Source of the DNA: an uncultured Lachnospiraceae bacterium
GTDB lineage: Bacteria > Bacillota > Clostridia > Lachnospirales > Lachnospiraceae
Assembly (NCBI GenBank): GCA_905209865.1
Contig: CAJLUP010000004.1
Span: forward strand, 1-34,169
Length of the DNA stretch: 34,169 bases
Direction: 5' to 3'
Part shown: piece by piece, positions 8,450-16,337 of the stretch
Layout of the letters: the number at the start of each line of letters is the position of its first letter
Position numbering within the stretch: position 1 is the stretch's first letter
The notes under the pieces: model-generated
Seen by the model: the letters and a program-made list of their open reading frames with translations, nothing else
The model's database searches: none
What the model was told of the DNA's origin: nothing
Translations under genes and position numbers: made by a program

Positions 8450-8911
8450 ATGTTGATGCCTGGTATTTTTGGAGAAAATTTGTTTGATGATGACTGGATG
8501 GAGTTCCCGTTTGAGAGATTTGACAGAGATTTTTGGGGTAAGAAAAATCCTCTGTACGGTAAGAATGCTAAAAACATGATGAAGACAGATATCCGTGAGC
8601 ATGAGACCGGCTATGAGTTGGATGTAGATCTTCCCGGATTTAAGAAAGATGAGATCAGCGTAGATCTTGAGAATGGTTATCTGACGATCTCGGCGGCGAA
8701 AGGACTTGACAAGGACGAGGAAGATAAGAAAGGAAAATACATCAGGAAAGAGCGTTATGCAGGCGCAATGCAGAGAAGTTTCTATGTAGGCGATGCCATT
8801 ACGCATGAAGATATTAAAGCAAAATTTGAGAACGGTATTTTGAGTCTAACAATTCCGAAAAAGGATGCGAAAGCAGTAGAAGCTAAGAAATCAATCGCTA
8901 TTGAAGGATAA
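8450..8911 (+). CDS. Hsp20/alpha-crystallin small heat-shock protein
   Basis: This is a 153-residue cytoplasmic holdase chaperone. The N-terminal arm (residues 1-45, MLMPGIFGENLFDDDWMEF) is aromatic and acidic, as in bacterial Hsp20 proteins. The alpha-crystallin domain spans ~43-140, with YELDVDLPGFKKDEI and the conserved FENGILSLTIPK. The C-terminus carries an I-X-I motif (SIAIEG), used for oligomer assembly. GAAAGGAG precedes the ATG. It has its own CIRCE-controlled promoter and a strong terminator, so it is a single-gene heat-shock unit. Confidence 0.95.
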   Translation: MLMPGIFGENLFDDDWMEFPFERFDRDFWGKKNPLYGKNAKNMMKTDIREHETGYELDVDLPGFKKDEISVDLENGYLTISAAKGLDKDEEDKKGKYIRKERYAGAMQRSFYVGDAITHEDIKAKFENGILSLTIPKKDAKAVEAKKSIAIEG

Positions 8912-8938
8912 TTTCCATTCTTTTGTTAAGTTTCTTAG

Positions 8939-8993
8939 ACAGCAGTGCACAGGGGCAGCGGGGATGCTGTTCCTGTGCACTGCTGTTTTTTTG
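8939..8993 (+). terminator. Strong rho-independent terminator after hsp20
   Basis: A perfect 15-base stem (8939-8953 with 8972-8986) continues inward by two G-T pairs and CAGC/GCTG. It is followed directly by a run of seven T. This is the strongest terminator in the window. The remaining bases to the MATE gene hold only a weak 7-base inverted repeat (TTCCATA/TATGGAA). Confidence 0.92.
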
Positions 8994-9132
8994 TTCCATA
9001 GGAAACATTATTCTTATGGAATGAAAGTACTGTAATCAAAAACTTTTAGAAAAAACGTTTTCCACTGTTTTTATATTAAGAAGAAAGTGATAAGATATAA
9101 CCTGAAGTTTTAAGGAGAGGGTTATATGAGTT

Positions 9133-10506
9133 ATGAAAAAAGAAAATGATTTCGGCAGGGATTCCATTCCTCTGCTTGTACTGAAAATTTCGATTCCGTT
9201 TATGTTCGCACAATTTGTCAATGTGCTGTATAGTATAGTGGATCGGATCTATATAGGAAATATTCCGGTGATCGGGGCGGATTCGCTGGCAGGAGCGGGG
9301 GTATGCGCTCCGATCATTACATTGTTGTCTTCGTTCGGAACACTGATCGGTATTGGCGGTTCTGTTCTTTTTTCAGTACGGCTTGGAGCAGGGGATGAAA
9401 AAAGTGCGAAACAGATTCTTGCCAATAGTTTCTCGATGCTGCTTATTTTTTCGGGAATATTGACAGTTATATTTCTGCTTACGAAAGATTATCTGCTGCG
9501 CTGGTTTGGAGCAAGCGCGGATATTTTTCCGTATGCGAATACATATATGACTATTTATACACTTGGTACTTTTTTTGCCCTTTTATCAATGGGAATGAAT
9601 TATTTTATTACCGCGCAGGGATATCCGGGGCTTGGAATGCTGACAACGCTGATCGGTGCAGTTGTTAATATCGTGCTTGATCCGGTGTTTATTTTTGGAT
9701 TTGAAATGGACATTGCGGGGGCGGCGGCTGCTACGGTGATCGCGCAGATGTCATCGTGTATCTTCGTTCTTTACACATTAAAAAGAAAGAAGATGCGGAT
9801 TCCGCTTACTCTTGTAAAGCCGGAACGTGAGATTGGAAAACGAATCGTGAAGATCGGATTTTCCCCGTTTTTGATTTTGGCATCTGACAGTGTAATTATT
9901 ATTGCACTGAATGCTGTTTTACAGTATTACGGCGGAGCAGATTATGGAGATACACTGATCACAGCGGCTACGATCGTGCAGAGTTATATGTTGCTGATTA
10001 CGTCTCCGATGCTTGGCGTCACAGGGGGATCCCAGCCGCTTATCAGTTACAATTACGGGGCGAACAGACCGGATCGAATTCGAAAAACCGTGTTTTGGGT
10101 TTTGCTGCTCTGTGTCGGATTTACAGCAGTGATGTTTATTATATCAAGAGTAGCGCCGCAGTATTTTGTGCGTATTTTTACAGATAATGAAGAGTATCGG
10201 AATCTGTCTGTATGGGGAATCAAGGTGTTTACGCTGATGGTTGTTCCACTAAGTCTGCAATATGTTTTTGTGGATGCGCTGACTGCTCTTGGAATGACGA
10301 AACTGTCGCTTGGAATGTCGGTTGTGCGGAAAGTGTTTTATTTTTCGGCGACCTGTTTCCTGCCTGTTTTGTTTACCGCGAAAGACGCTTTTTATGCAGA
10401 GCCGGTGGCGGATATTTTGGCGGCGTCAGTGACAAGTATTGTCTTTTTCTATGTGTATAAGAAATATTTAAAAGGCGATGGAAGACTTGGAGATATTAAA
10501 CTGTGA
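9133..10506 (+). CDS. MATE-family efflux transporter
   Basis: This 457-residue inner-membrane protein has about twelve hydrophobic segments in two similar halves. The start of the first half, IPFMFAQFVNVLYSIVDRIYIG, is the typical MATE helix-1 motif. MNYFITAQGYPGLGMLT and GAVVNIVLDPVFIF are also characteristic, and SQPLISYNYGANRPDRI marks the second half. It probably exports cationic drugs or metabolites using a Na+ or H+ gradient; the substrate is unknown. AAGGAGAGG stands 12 bases before the ATG at 9133. An ATG seven bases upstream reaches a stop after seven codons. No regulator lies beside it. Confidence 0.92.
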   Translation: MKKENDFGRDSIPLLVLKISIPFMFAQFVNVLYSIVDRIYIGNIPVIGADSLAGAGVCAPIITLLSSFGTLIGIGGSVLFSVRLGAGDEKSAKQILANSFSMLLIFSGILTVIFLLTKDYLLRWFGASADIFPYANTYMTIYTLGTFFALLSMGMNYFITAQGYPGLGMLTTLIGAVVNIVLDPVFIFGFEMDIAGAAAATVIAQMSSCIFVLYTLKRKKMRIPLTLVKPEREIGKRIVKIGFSPFLILASDSVIIIALNAVLQYYGGADYGDTLITAATIVQSYMLLITSPMLGVTGGSQPLISYNYGANRPDRIRKTVFWVLLLCVGFTAVMFIISRVAPQYFVRIFTDNEEYRNLSVWGIKVFTLMVVPLSLQYVFVDALTALGMTKLSLGMSVVRKVFYFSATCFLPVLFTAKDAFYAEPVADILAASVTSIVFFYVYKKYLKGDGRLGDIKL

Positions 10507-10567
10507 AAGGTTGAAAAAACGGTGGAACGCAAGGAGAAAGGCTATGGAAACTCAAGGGAGATTTGTA

Positions 10568-10596
10568 TTGTAAAATGCGGGGAAAAACTTTATAAT
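10568..10596 (+). promoter_or_regulatory. Promoter of the HAD-murT-gatD operon
   Basis: TTGTAA (10568-10573) and a perfect TATAAT (10591-10596) are separated by 17 bases. It lies 70 bases upstream of the HAD hydrolase start, after the MATE gene. Confidence 0.65.
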
Positions 10597-10665
10597 GGAT
10601 AAGATAATAAGTAACCGCATGTTAGCAGGACGGGTTATCCGTATAGTGGATTGGAGATATAGAAT

Positions 10666-11559
10666 ATGATCAAAGTGATAGCAAGCGATATGGATGGAAC
10701 ACTTCTTGGGAATGATCACAAGATCGCACCGGATACGATCGCGGCAGTGCGGGAAGCATGTGACGCAGGACTTAGGTTTATGGTGGCGACAGGCAGAGGT
10801 TATGAAGGCGCTATGTCGGAGTTGAACAGAACAGGAATTGTCTGCGATTATATATTGGGAAGCGGAGCTGAAGTGAGAGATCAGCAGAGAAGGGTTGTAA
10901 GAAAGTGCGGTATGGGGATGGATCTGTGCAGAGAAATCTGTGAAGCAGTGAAAGAATTTCCGATCTCGATTGTATTTCTTACAAATGAAGGCGATTACCG
11001 GATTGGAACAGAAGAAGAGGTTAATGAAAGTATTATTTCGGAAATGCTTCTTTTCCATGTGAATATGACACGGGAAGAAGTCGTGAAAACAAGCACCTAC
11101 CGCAGAGCGGCAGAGAATGTGAAGCGGGCGGCTGATTTTGATGAGATTGAAAGAGCCGGTATTCCGGTGTTTAAATTGTTTCTGTTTTCCGATGACCTTG
11201 AATTAGTACGTCAAGTGACGAGAAAGCTTGAGAAAAACCCGAGGATTGCAGTTGCGTCATCATTTGAATCGAATGTAGAGATTACAGCAGCAGGCGCACA
11301 GAAAGGACCGGTTTTGAAAGAATACATCGAGTCGCTTGGCTATACGATGGATGAGGTTATGGTTCTTGGAGACAGTCTGAATGATTATTCGATGATGTCC
11401 ATGGATTTCGGCGCGACAGTGGCGATGGGAAATGCCGTTCCGGAACTAAAGGCTGTGGCGAAGTATGTCACGAAGTCGAATGACGATTTGGGCGTTGCAT
11501 ATGCGATTCGGGAATTGCTGAAGAGACAGAAAATGAAATTGACTAAAAATTTTGATTAA
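10666..11559 (+). CDS. Cof-type HAD-IIB family phosphatase
   Basis: This 297-residue cytoplasmic HAD hydrolase begins with motif I (SDMDGTLLG, with the nucleophile and acid/base Asp pair near residues 9-11). It has motif II in VATGRGYEG and motif IV in LGDSLNDYSMMS, which binds Mg2+. The middle type-IIB cap region (~85-195) is intact. Cof-type enzymes dephosphorylate sugar phosphates, FMN or PLP; the substrate cannot be told here. GGAG precedes the ATG. The next gene, murT, follows after 32 bases, so they are probably co-transcribed, although a functional link is not evident. Confidence 0.88.
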   Translation: MIKVIASDMDGTLLGNDHKIAPDTIAAVREACDAGLRFMVATGRGYEGAMSELNRTGIVCDYILGSGAEVRDQQRRVVRKCGMGMDLCREICEAVKEFPISIVFLTNEGDYRIGTEEEVNESIISEMLLFHVNMTREEVVKTSTYRRAAENVKRAADFDEIERAGIPVFKLFLFSDDLELVRQVTRKLEKNPRIAVASSFESNVEITAAGAQKGPVLKEYIESLGYTMDEVMVLGDSLNDYSMMSMDFGATVAMGNAVPELKAVAKYVTKSNDDLGVAYAIRELLKRQKMKLTKNFD

Positions 11560-11591
11560 AAAATAACAGGAAAAGGGAAATTGGTTCAAAT

Positions 11592-12947
11592 ATGAGATTG
11601 AGAAGTAAATTCGCTGTGAAATGCGCGAAAGCGACGAGCAGTCTGATTAAAAAGTTGAATCGCGGAAGCGGGGTAACCCTTCCGGGATATGTAGCGCGTC
11701 TGATCGATCCGAATATTCTGAAAGAGTTATCAGGACAGGTCAGAAAAAAGACAATCGTAACAATGGGAACAAACGGAAAGACGACAACGAATGCAATTCT
11801 ATGTAAGGCGCTGGAACATGAGGGGCAGAAAGTGATCATTAACCGTACAGGCGCGAATATGCTAAATGGAATCATATCGGCGTTTGTTCTTGCAACGGAC
11901 AAGCATGGAAATCTGGATGCAGATTATGCGTGTATCGAAGTTGATGAGATTGCATCGGTAGGAGTGCTGCCGAAATTGGAGCCGGATTGTGCTCTTCTGA
12001 CTAATATTTCAAGAGATCAGCTTGACCGTTTCGGAGAAGTTGATATTACTTATAATAAGTTGATGACGGCTGTGACGAGTGTTCCGAAGACAACGCTTAT
12101 TATAAATTGCGACGACATTTTATCGTATTCTTTGGCTCAGGAGAGTAAGAATGCATTTGTAACATACGGGATCAGCGAGCAGATTTTTGATGATGTTTCC
12201 CGCTCAGAGATACGGGAAAGTATTTTCTGCCGTAAGTGCGGAAAGAAACTGGAATATGAGTTTTTCCATTACGGGCAGTTAGGTATGTATCATTGCCCGA
12301 ATTGCGGATGGAATAGACCGAACCCTGAATATACGGCGGAACATGTTATAAGAAAAGAAGAATTATATTCTTTCGATATGGATGGAATTCATTTTGATCC
12401 TGAGATCAGAACTCCTTATAACATATACAATACGCTGGCTGCTTATGCGGCGCTTCGGACGCTTGGGGCAGGATACGCAGGATTTAAGGCAATGATCGAG
12501 GCGTTTGATTACGGAAACAATCGAGAAAGTATTTTTAATATAAACGGTACAAGAGTGCAGCTTCATTTGGCGAAGAATCCGATTGGCTTTCAGCAGAAAG
12601 TATCCCATGTGCTCAGAGATCCGAATCCAAAAGATATTATTATTCAGATCAATGACACCTATCAGGACGGGGAAGACGTGTCATGGCTTTGGGATGTAGA
12701 TTTTCAGTATCTTGCGGAAAGTAATGCGAGAAAGATCATTACGGCGGGAACAAGAAAATATGATATGGCGCTGCGCTTGAAATATGAAGATGTTCCGTGT
12801 GAATCTACAGATAATTTGCGGGCGTCGGTGATGGAATGCGTGAAACAGGGTACGAAAAACCTTTATGTTATTGTGAATTATTCGGGACTGTATCAGACGA
12901 ATCATATGCTGACAGAATTAGAGTCGAAAGGAGGTACGGATGAATGA
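11592..12947 (+). CDS. murT: Lipid II isoglutaminyl synthase, Mur ligase-like subunit
   Basis: This 451-residue protein is the ATP-dependent subunit that, with GatD, amidates the D-glutamate of lipid II to D-isoglutamine. It has the Mur ligase P-loop TMGTNGKTTTNAIL and the acidic motif IEVDEIAS. Four cysteines in CRKCGKK and CPNCGW form the zinc-ribbon insertion typical of MurT. The C-terminal DUF1727 domain (~310-445) contains DPNPKDIIIQINDTYQDGED. The start is supported by the conserved N-terminus MRLRSKFAVKCAKATS; the ribosome binding site is weak. Its end overlaps gatD by four bases (ATGA), indicating translational coupling. Confidence 0.94.
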   Translation: MRLRSKFAVKCAKATSSLIKKLNRGSGVTLPGYVARLIDPNILKELSGQVRKKTIVTMGTNGKTTTNAILCKALEHEGQKVIINRTGANMLNGIISAFVLATDKHGNLDADYACIEVDEIASVGVLPKLEPDCALLTNISRDQLDRFGEVDITYNKLMTAVTSVPKTTLIINCDDILSYSLAQESKNAFVTYGISEQIFDDVSRSEIRESIFCRKCGKKLEYEFFHYGQLGMYHCPNCGWNRPNPEYTAEHVIRKEELYSFDMDGIHFDPEIRTPYNIYNTLAAYAALRTLGAGYAGFKAMIEAFDYGNNRESIFNINGTRVQLHLAKNPIGFQQKVSHVLRDPNPKDIIIQINDTYQDGEDVSWLWDVDFQYLAESNARKIITAGTRKYDMALRLKYEDVPCESTDNLRASVMECVKQGTKNLYVIVNYSGLYQTNHMLTELESKGGTDE

Positions 12948-13705
12948 AGAAATTAACGATCGGACATTTATATCCGGATCTCTTAAATCTATATGGTGAC
13001 AGGGGCAATATTCAATGTTTTCGGAAACGTCTCGAATGGCGGGGGATGGAAGCGGAAGTGATCCCTTTTTTATCCGGTGACAAAGTTGATTTTTCCAAGT
13101 TGGACATCGTGCTTTTAGGCGGAGGTTCAGATCGGGAACAGGAACTTGTATGTGGCTTTTTGAAAGACATCAAAGAGGATTTTAAAGCATATGTTGAAGA
13201 CGGGGGTGTTGTTCTTGCCGTGTGCGGAGGCTATCAGCTCCTTGGAAAATATTATAAGACGGATAAGAAAACAATCGAGGGCCTTTCCATTCTTGATATA
13301 ACGACAGAGTGGCAGCCGGAACGATTGATCCGTAATATTGTGCTTAACAGCCCGCTTTTTGAACAGCCTGTCGTAGGGTTTGAAAATCACGGCGGCAGGA
13401 CATATATCGGAAATCATACTCCGTTCGGAAAAGTATTTTATGGACTTGGGAATACAGGAAAGTCAGGATATGAAGGCGTTGTATATAAAAATGTGATCGC
13501 GACGTATCTGCACGGACCTCTTCTTCCGAAGAATCCGCAAGTATGCGATTATCTTCTTGAGAAGGCTCTTCAAAGAAAATACGGCATAGAAGTACAGCTT
13601 GAACCTCTTAAGGACGATACGGAGAAGAAGGCGAACAGTTACATTGCCGGCCGTTACAGCGATAAAAAATATGTTCTGCGGGAGACAATCAAAAGACATA
13701 CGTAA
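12944..13705 (+). CDS. gatD: Lipid II isoglutaminyl synthase, glutamine amidotransferase subunit
   Basis: This 253-residue class I glutamine amidotransferase supplies ammonia to MurT. The nucleophile is Cys94 in LAVCGGYQLLG and the catalytic His is residue 190 in ATYLHGPLLPKNP. These positions agree with the known active-site Cys94 and His189 of Staphylococcus GatD. The N-terminus HLYPDLLNLYGDRGN is characteristic. AGGAGG inside the murT end serves the overlapping ATG. CobB/CobQ-type cobyric acid synthase is the related alternative, but size and the murT partner exclude it. A weak hairpin around the repeated CGGAAA in the next 70 bases may attenuate transcription. Confidence 0.94.
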   Translation: MKKLTIGHLYPDLLNLYGDRGNIQCFRKRLEWRGMEAEVIPFLSGDKVDFSKLDIVLLGGGSDREQELVCGFLKDIKEDFKAYVEDGGVVLAVCGGYQLLGKYYKTDKKTIEGLSILDITTEWQPERLIRNIVLNSPLFEQPVVGFENHGGRTYIGNHTPFGKVFYGLGNTGKSGYEGVVYKNVIATYLHGPLLPKNPQVCDYLLEKALQRKYGIEVQLEPLKDDTEKKANSYIAGRYSDKKYVLRETIKRHT

Positions 13706-13798
13706 CAGGAGAGAAGAAGAGACGGGGAAAACGAAAACAAGAGAACGCGGAAACTTTTCCGTGTACTTATAAAAATGAAGAAAGAGGGAGTATTTCAT

Positions 13799-14434
13799 AT
13801 GGATGTAAGACAGATGCGTAATGAAGCGCTTGGAAAACGTGTTGTAAAAGCGCTTGAGTCAAGAAATATGGAGGCTTATTATGCTTCGACCAAAGAAGAA
13901 GCTGTTCAGAAAGCATTGGAATTGATTGAAGAAGGCAGCAAAATTACAATGGGTGGTTCGATGTCGGTTCGTGAAGTCGGGCTTCTTGATGCGATCAATG
14001 AAGGCGATTATGAGTTCTATGACAGAGATAAAGCCTCGACAGTGGAAGAGCGGCAGGAGATTGCGCTGAAGGCGTTTACATGTGACTGGTATCTCGGCAG
14101 TGTGAATGCAATGAGCGAGGACGGTGTGTTTGTTAATATAGACGGAAATGCCAATCGTGTGGCGGCGTATGCGTTCGGCCCTAAAAATGTTCTTCTGATT
14201 GTGGGAATGAATAAAGTGGTGAAGTCCGAAGAAGACGCGATGCACAGAGCGCGCAATGAAGCAGCTCCGATCAATATACAAAGATTTGGACTTGAGACGC
14301 CATGTGTGAAAAATGGGACTTGTTTTGACTGTAAAAGTTCGGACTGCATCTGTTGTCAGGTGTTGGTGACAAGGTTCAGCAGAATTCCGAAACGGTTTAA
14401 AATAATTCTTGTGGATGATGTTTTGGGATTTTAG
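13799..14434 (+). CDS. LUD-domain protein (lactate-utilisation/LutC-like)
   Basis: This 211-residue protein belongs to the LUD domain family (PF02589, formerly DUF162). It shows KITMGGSMSVREVGL near the N-terminus, then DWYLGSVNAMSEDGVFVNIDG and GPKNVLLIVGMNKVV. A cysteine-rich stretch (CVKNGTCFDCKSSDCICC, residues ~168-185) near the C-terminus may bind metal or an iron-sulfur cluster. The ATG at 13799 is preferred over one 24 bases upstream because AAGAGGGAG precedes it. No LutA or LutB partners are present, so a role in lactate oxidation is uncertain; stand-alone members are common in Clostridia. Confidence 0.85.
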   Translation: MDVRQMRNEALGKRVVKALESRNMEAYYASTKEEAVQKALELIEEGSKITMGGSMSVREVGLLDAINEGDYEFYDRDKASTVEERQEIALKAFTCDWYLGSVNAMSEDGVFVNIDGNANRVAAYAFGPKNVLLIVGMNKVVKSEEDAMHRARNEAAPINIQRFGLETPCVKNGTCFDCKSSDCICCQVLVTRFSRIPKRFKIILVDDVLGF

Positions 14435-14449
14435 GAGAGGAAATTACCT

Positions 14450-15697
14450 ATGGACAGAAATGATAGAAATACAACAGATCAAGCTGCACATAAACGTGCG
14501 GTTCGAAGAGGCGGGGATGTGCAGAGAAGTGCAGGAGAAAAGAGCGGACAGGTGAGAAGACCGACCGGAAGCAGATCTGCGGTTACTCCTATGAAAAGGG
14601 ATTCGGAGAATGTTCGAAAGCCGTCAGAACAGGCCGGAAGGGCTCAGGGAAGTCTGCGCAGAGGACCTGTGGGAACTGCTTCAGATCCGGCAGCAGGAAG
14701 CGCGCAGAGAAGAACAGGAGCAACATCAGATCCGGCGGCAAGAAGCGCGCAGAGAAGAACAGGAGCGTCATCAGATCCGGCGGCGAGAAGCGCGCAGAGA
14801 AGAACAGGAGCGTCATCAGATCCGGCAGCAAGAAATGCACAGGACAGTCATTCTAATAAGCAGGCGGTCAGGTCGGCAGATGGAATTGTCAGGAAGCAGG
14901 GCGGACGTCCTGACGGAAAGTCAAAAGCAATGTCAAAAAAGAAAAAGAAACAAAAACGAGCGGCATTTAATTTCGCTTCGGGCGGAGTCCTTATTGTTGC
15001 GGCATGTGTGTTTATTTTCTCATTATATCAGTTGATTACGATGCTGATTCCGTATTACTCCGGAGGAGAAGAATACGATAAAATTAAAGATATTGCAATT
15101 ACGGCAGATGAAGAAGGAAAAGGGTTTACGGTTGATTTTGACGCTTTGCTGAAAGAAAATGAAGATACGGTCGCATGGATTCGTTTTGATGAACCGGCAG
15201 TGATTAACTATCCGGTTGTGAAAAGCGCAGATAATAATGAATATCTGACAAAAACATTTACTGCCAACGATAATAAACTTGGCGCAATTTTTGTAGATAT
15301 GAGAAACAACAGTGATTTTTCGGATAGAAATACATTTATTTATGGTCACCATCTGAATGTAGGCGGCGAGATGTTCTCAGAGCTTCTTGAATATGACAGT
15401 GAGTCATTCTGCAAAAAGCATCCGAATTTCTACATATATACACCGGATGGAAAAGTCAGAACATATAAGGTGTTCTCAGCCGGAGTTGTGAAAGATACGG
15501 CGGATAATTATAAGATTGAGTATGCTGCGGATGCGGATTATGAAGCATACCTGAAACTTTGTGAGGAGTCATCGAACTATAAAGTGGAAGATGTAGAGCT
15601 GACTGCACAGTCTCAGATCGTAAGTCTGTCGACATGTACGAATGTCCGTGATGATGAACGTTTTCTTGTGCAGGGAGTTCTGACTGCGATCGACTGA
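14450..15697 (+). CDS. Class B sortase with long repetitive cytoplasmic N-terminus
   Basis: This 415-residue membrane-anchored transpeptidase would attach proteins to the cell wall or pili. Residues 1-~170 are basic, low-complexity and Arg/Ser/Ala-rich, with a tandem 15-residue repeat. A lysine-rich stop-transfer stretch (KKKKKQKR) precedes the single membrane segment (~174-197). The catalytic domain (~215-415) has the active-site His in TFIYGHHLN, the Cys in VSLSTCTNVR and the Arg in DERFLVQG. LSTC and domain length fit class B. AGGAGAGG precedes the start. No sortase substrate with an obvious sorting motif is adjacent. The long N-terminal tail is unusual for sortases, which often have only 10-40 residues before the membrane helix. 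Confidence 0.9.
   Translation: MDRNDRNTTDQAAHKRAVRRGGDVQRSAGEKSGQVRRPTGSRSAVTPMKRDSENVRKPSEQAGRAQGSLRRGPVGTASDPAAGSAQRRTGATSDPAARSAQRRTGASSDPAARSAQRRTGASSDPAARNAQDSHSNKQAVRSADGIVRKQGGRPDGKSKAMSKKKKKQKRAAFNFASGGVLIVAACVFIFSLYQLITMLIPYYSGGEEYDKIKDIAITADEEGKGFTVDFDALLKENEDTVAWIRFDEPAVINYPVVKSADNNEYLTKTFTANDNKLGAIFVDMRNNSDFSDRNTFIYGHHLNVGGEMFSELLEYDSESFCKKHPNFYIYTPDGKVRTYKVFSAGVVKDTADNYKIEYAADADYEAYLKLCEESSNYKVEDVELTAQSQIVSLSTCTNVRDDERFLVQGVLTAID
14681..14843 (+). repeat. 45-base tandem repeats inside the sortase gene
   Basis: Three full copies (14681-14725, 14726-14770, 14771-14815) and a partial fourth begin with TCAGATCCGGC. They encode the unit SDPAARSAQRRTGAS. Copies 2 and 3 differ at a single base (CGGCA versus CGGCG). 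The unit length keeps all frames open, which creates false long frames on both strands. Confidence 0.92.
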
Positions 15698-15718
15698 TGC
15701 AGGAGAAAGGAAAAAGAT

Positions 15719-15907
15719 ATGGCGGACAGATTTGATGTGGGAGACATTATTACAATGAAAAAACCTCATCCGTGCGGGAGCAAAGAGTGGGAAGTACTGC
15801 GCGTCGGGGCTGATTTCAGATTGAAATGTACAGGCTGCGGACATCAGATTATGGTTGCCCGCAAATTAGTTGAAAAAAACACAAGGCAAATTATAAAAAA
15901 GGCTTGA
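15719..15907 (+). CDS. DUF951 family small protein
   Basis: This 62-residue protein matches the DUF951 family, common in Firmicutes and often next to rpsF-ssb-rpsR or ychF. Features are the start FDVGDIITMKKPHPCGSKEW, the strand WEVLRVGADFRLKCTGCG and the basic tail. Three cysteines (PHPCGS and CTGCG) could bind zinc. Function is unknown. AGGAGAAAGG lies upstream. Its stop codon overlaps the -35 box of the rpsF promoter. Confidence 0.9.
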   Translation: MADRFDVGDIITMKKPHPCGSKEWEVLRVGADFRLKCTGCGHQIMVARKLVEKNTRQIIKKA

Positions 15908-15932
15908 AACTGAAAAAAACTTATGGTATCAT
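15904..15932 (+). promoter_or_regulatory. rpsF operon promoter
   Basis: TTGAAA (15904-15909) and TATCAT (15927-15932) are 17 bases apart. Transcription would start near 15939, giving a leader of about 95 bases before rpsF. Confidence 0.6.
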
Positions 15933-15982
15933 CAATAATCGTGACATACTGTCGGATCGAAACCGATATGTATCATAATTCC

Positions 15983-16019
15983 TTGTTCCCGTAATGGAAA
16001 CGGGAGCCAGAGACCATAA
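15983..16019 (+). promoter_or_regulatory. Candidate S6:S18 autoregulatory leader hairpin
   Basis: In the rpsF leader, TCCCGT (15987-15992) pairs with ACGGGA (16000-16005). This lies just before the ribosome binding site and is flanked by conserved-looking GCCAGAGACCATAAGG. Many bacteria have an RNA in this position that binds the S6:S18 complex and represses the operon. The placement and CCG-containing stem suggest the same, but I cannot confirm the fold. Confidence 0.4.
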
Positions 16020-16033
16020 GGAGGTATAAGAAC

Positions 16034-16321
16034 ATGAATAAGTATGAATTAGCTGTTGTTGTGAGCGCAAAACTCGAAGACGAAGCAAGAGCGGACGTAA
16101 TCGAGAAAGTGAAAGCTCTTATCACACGTTTCGGCGGTAACGTAACAGACGTGGATGAGTGGGGCAAAAGAAGATTCGCTTATGAAATCCAGAAAATGAC
16201 AGAAGGATTTTACTACTTCGTACACTTCGAAGCTGAAAGTACAGTTCCGGGAGAAGTGGAGCAGCGTATCCGCATTATGGACAACGTACTCAGATATTTA
16301 TGCGTGAAACAGGAAGCATAA
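16034..16321 (+). CDS. rpsF: 30S ribosomal protein S6
   Basis: This 95-residue ribosomal protein has the conserved start NKYELAVVVSAKLEDEARAD, the central DVDEWGKRRFAYEIQKMTEGFYY and the end RIMDNVLRYLCVK. It binds 16S rRNA with S18 in the small-subunit platform. AAGGAGGT precedes the ATG. It is first in the rpsF-ssb-rpsR operon. Confidence 0.97.
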   Translation: MNKYELAVVVSAKLEDEARADVIEKVKALITRFGGNVTDVDEWGKRRFAYEIQKMTEGFYYFVHFEAESTVPGEVEQRIRIMDNVLRYLCVKQEA

Positions 16322-16337
16322 GCGGAAAGAGGTATAT

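Noticed and set aside
10544..10573. Nine-codon frame METQGRFVL with a good AAGGAG site upstream of the HAD gene
   Set aside because: Too short to support. It overlaps the -35 box of a well-formed promoter, so it would only be translated from read-through of the MATE transcript. A leader-peptide role cannot be judged.
14681..14843. Regular direct repeats suggesting a CRISPR array
   Set aside because: The repeats are contiguous without unique spacers, are translated within the sortase frame, and no cas genes are present.
14610..15035. Long Arg/Gln/Glu-rich plus-strand frame overlapping the sortase gene, and a matching minus-strand frame (14589-14840)
   Set aside because: Both arise because the 45-base repeat keeps every frame open. 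The sortase frame has the ribosome binding site and the conserved domain.
15919..16020. Eight-base complementarity CTTATGGT / ACCATAAG that could mask the rpsF ribosome binding site
   Set aside because: The first arm lies between the promoter boxes, upstream of the predicted transcription start, so it should not be in the RNA made from that promoter.
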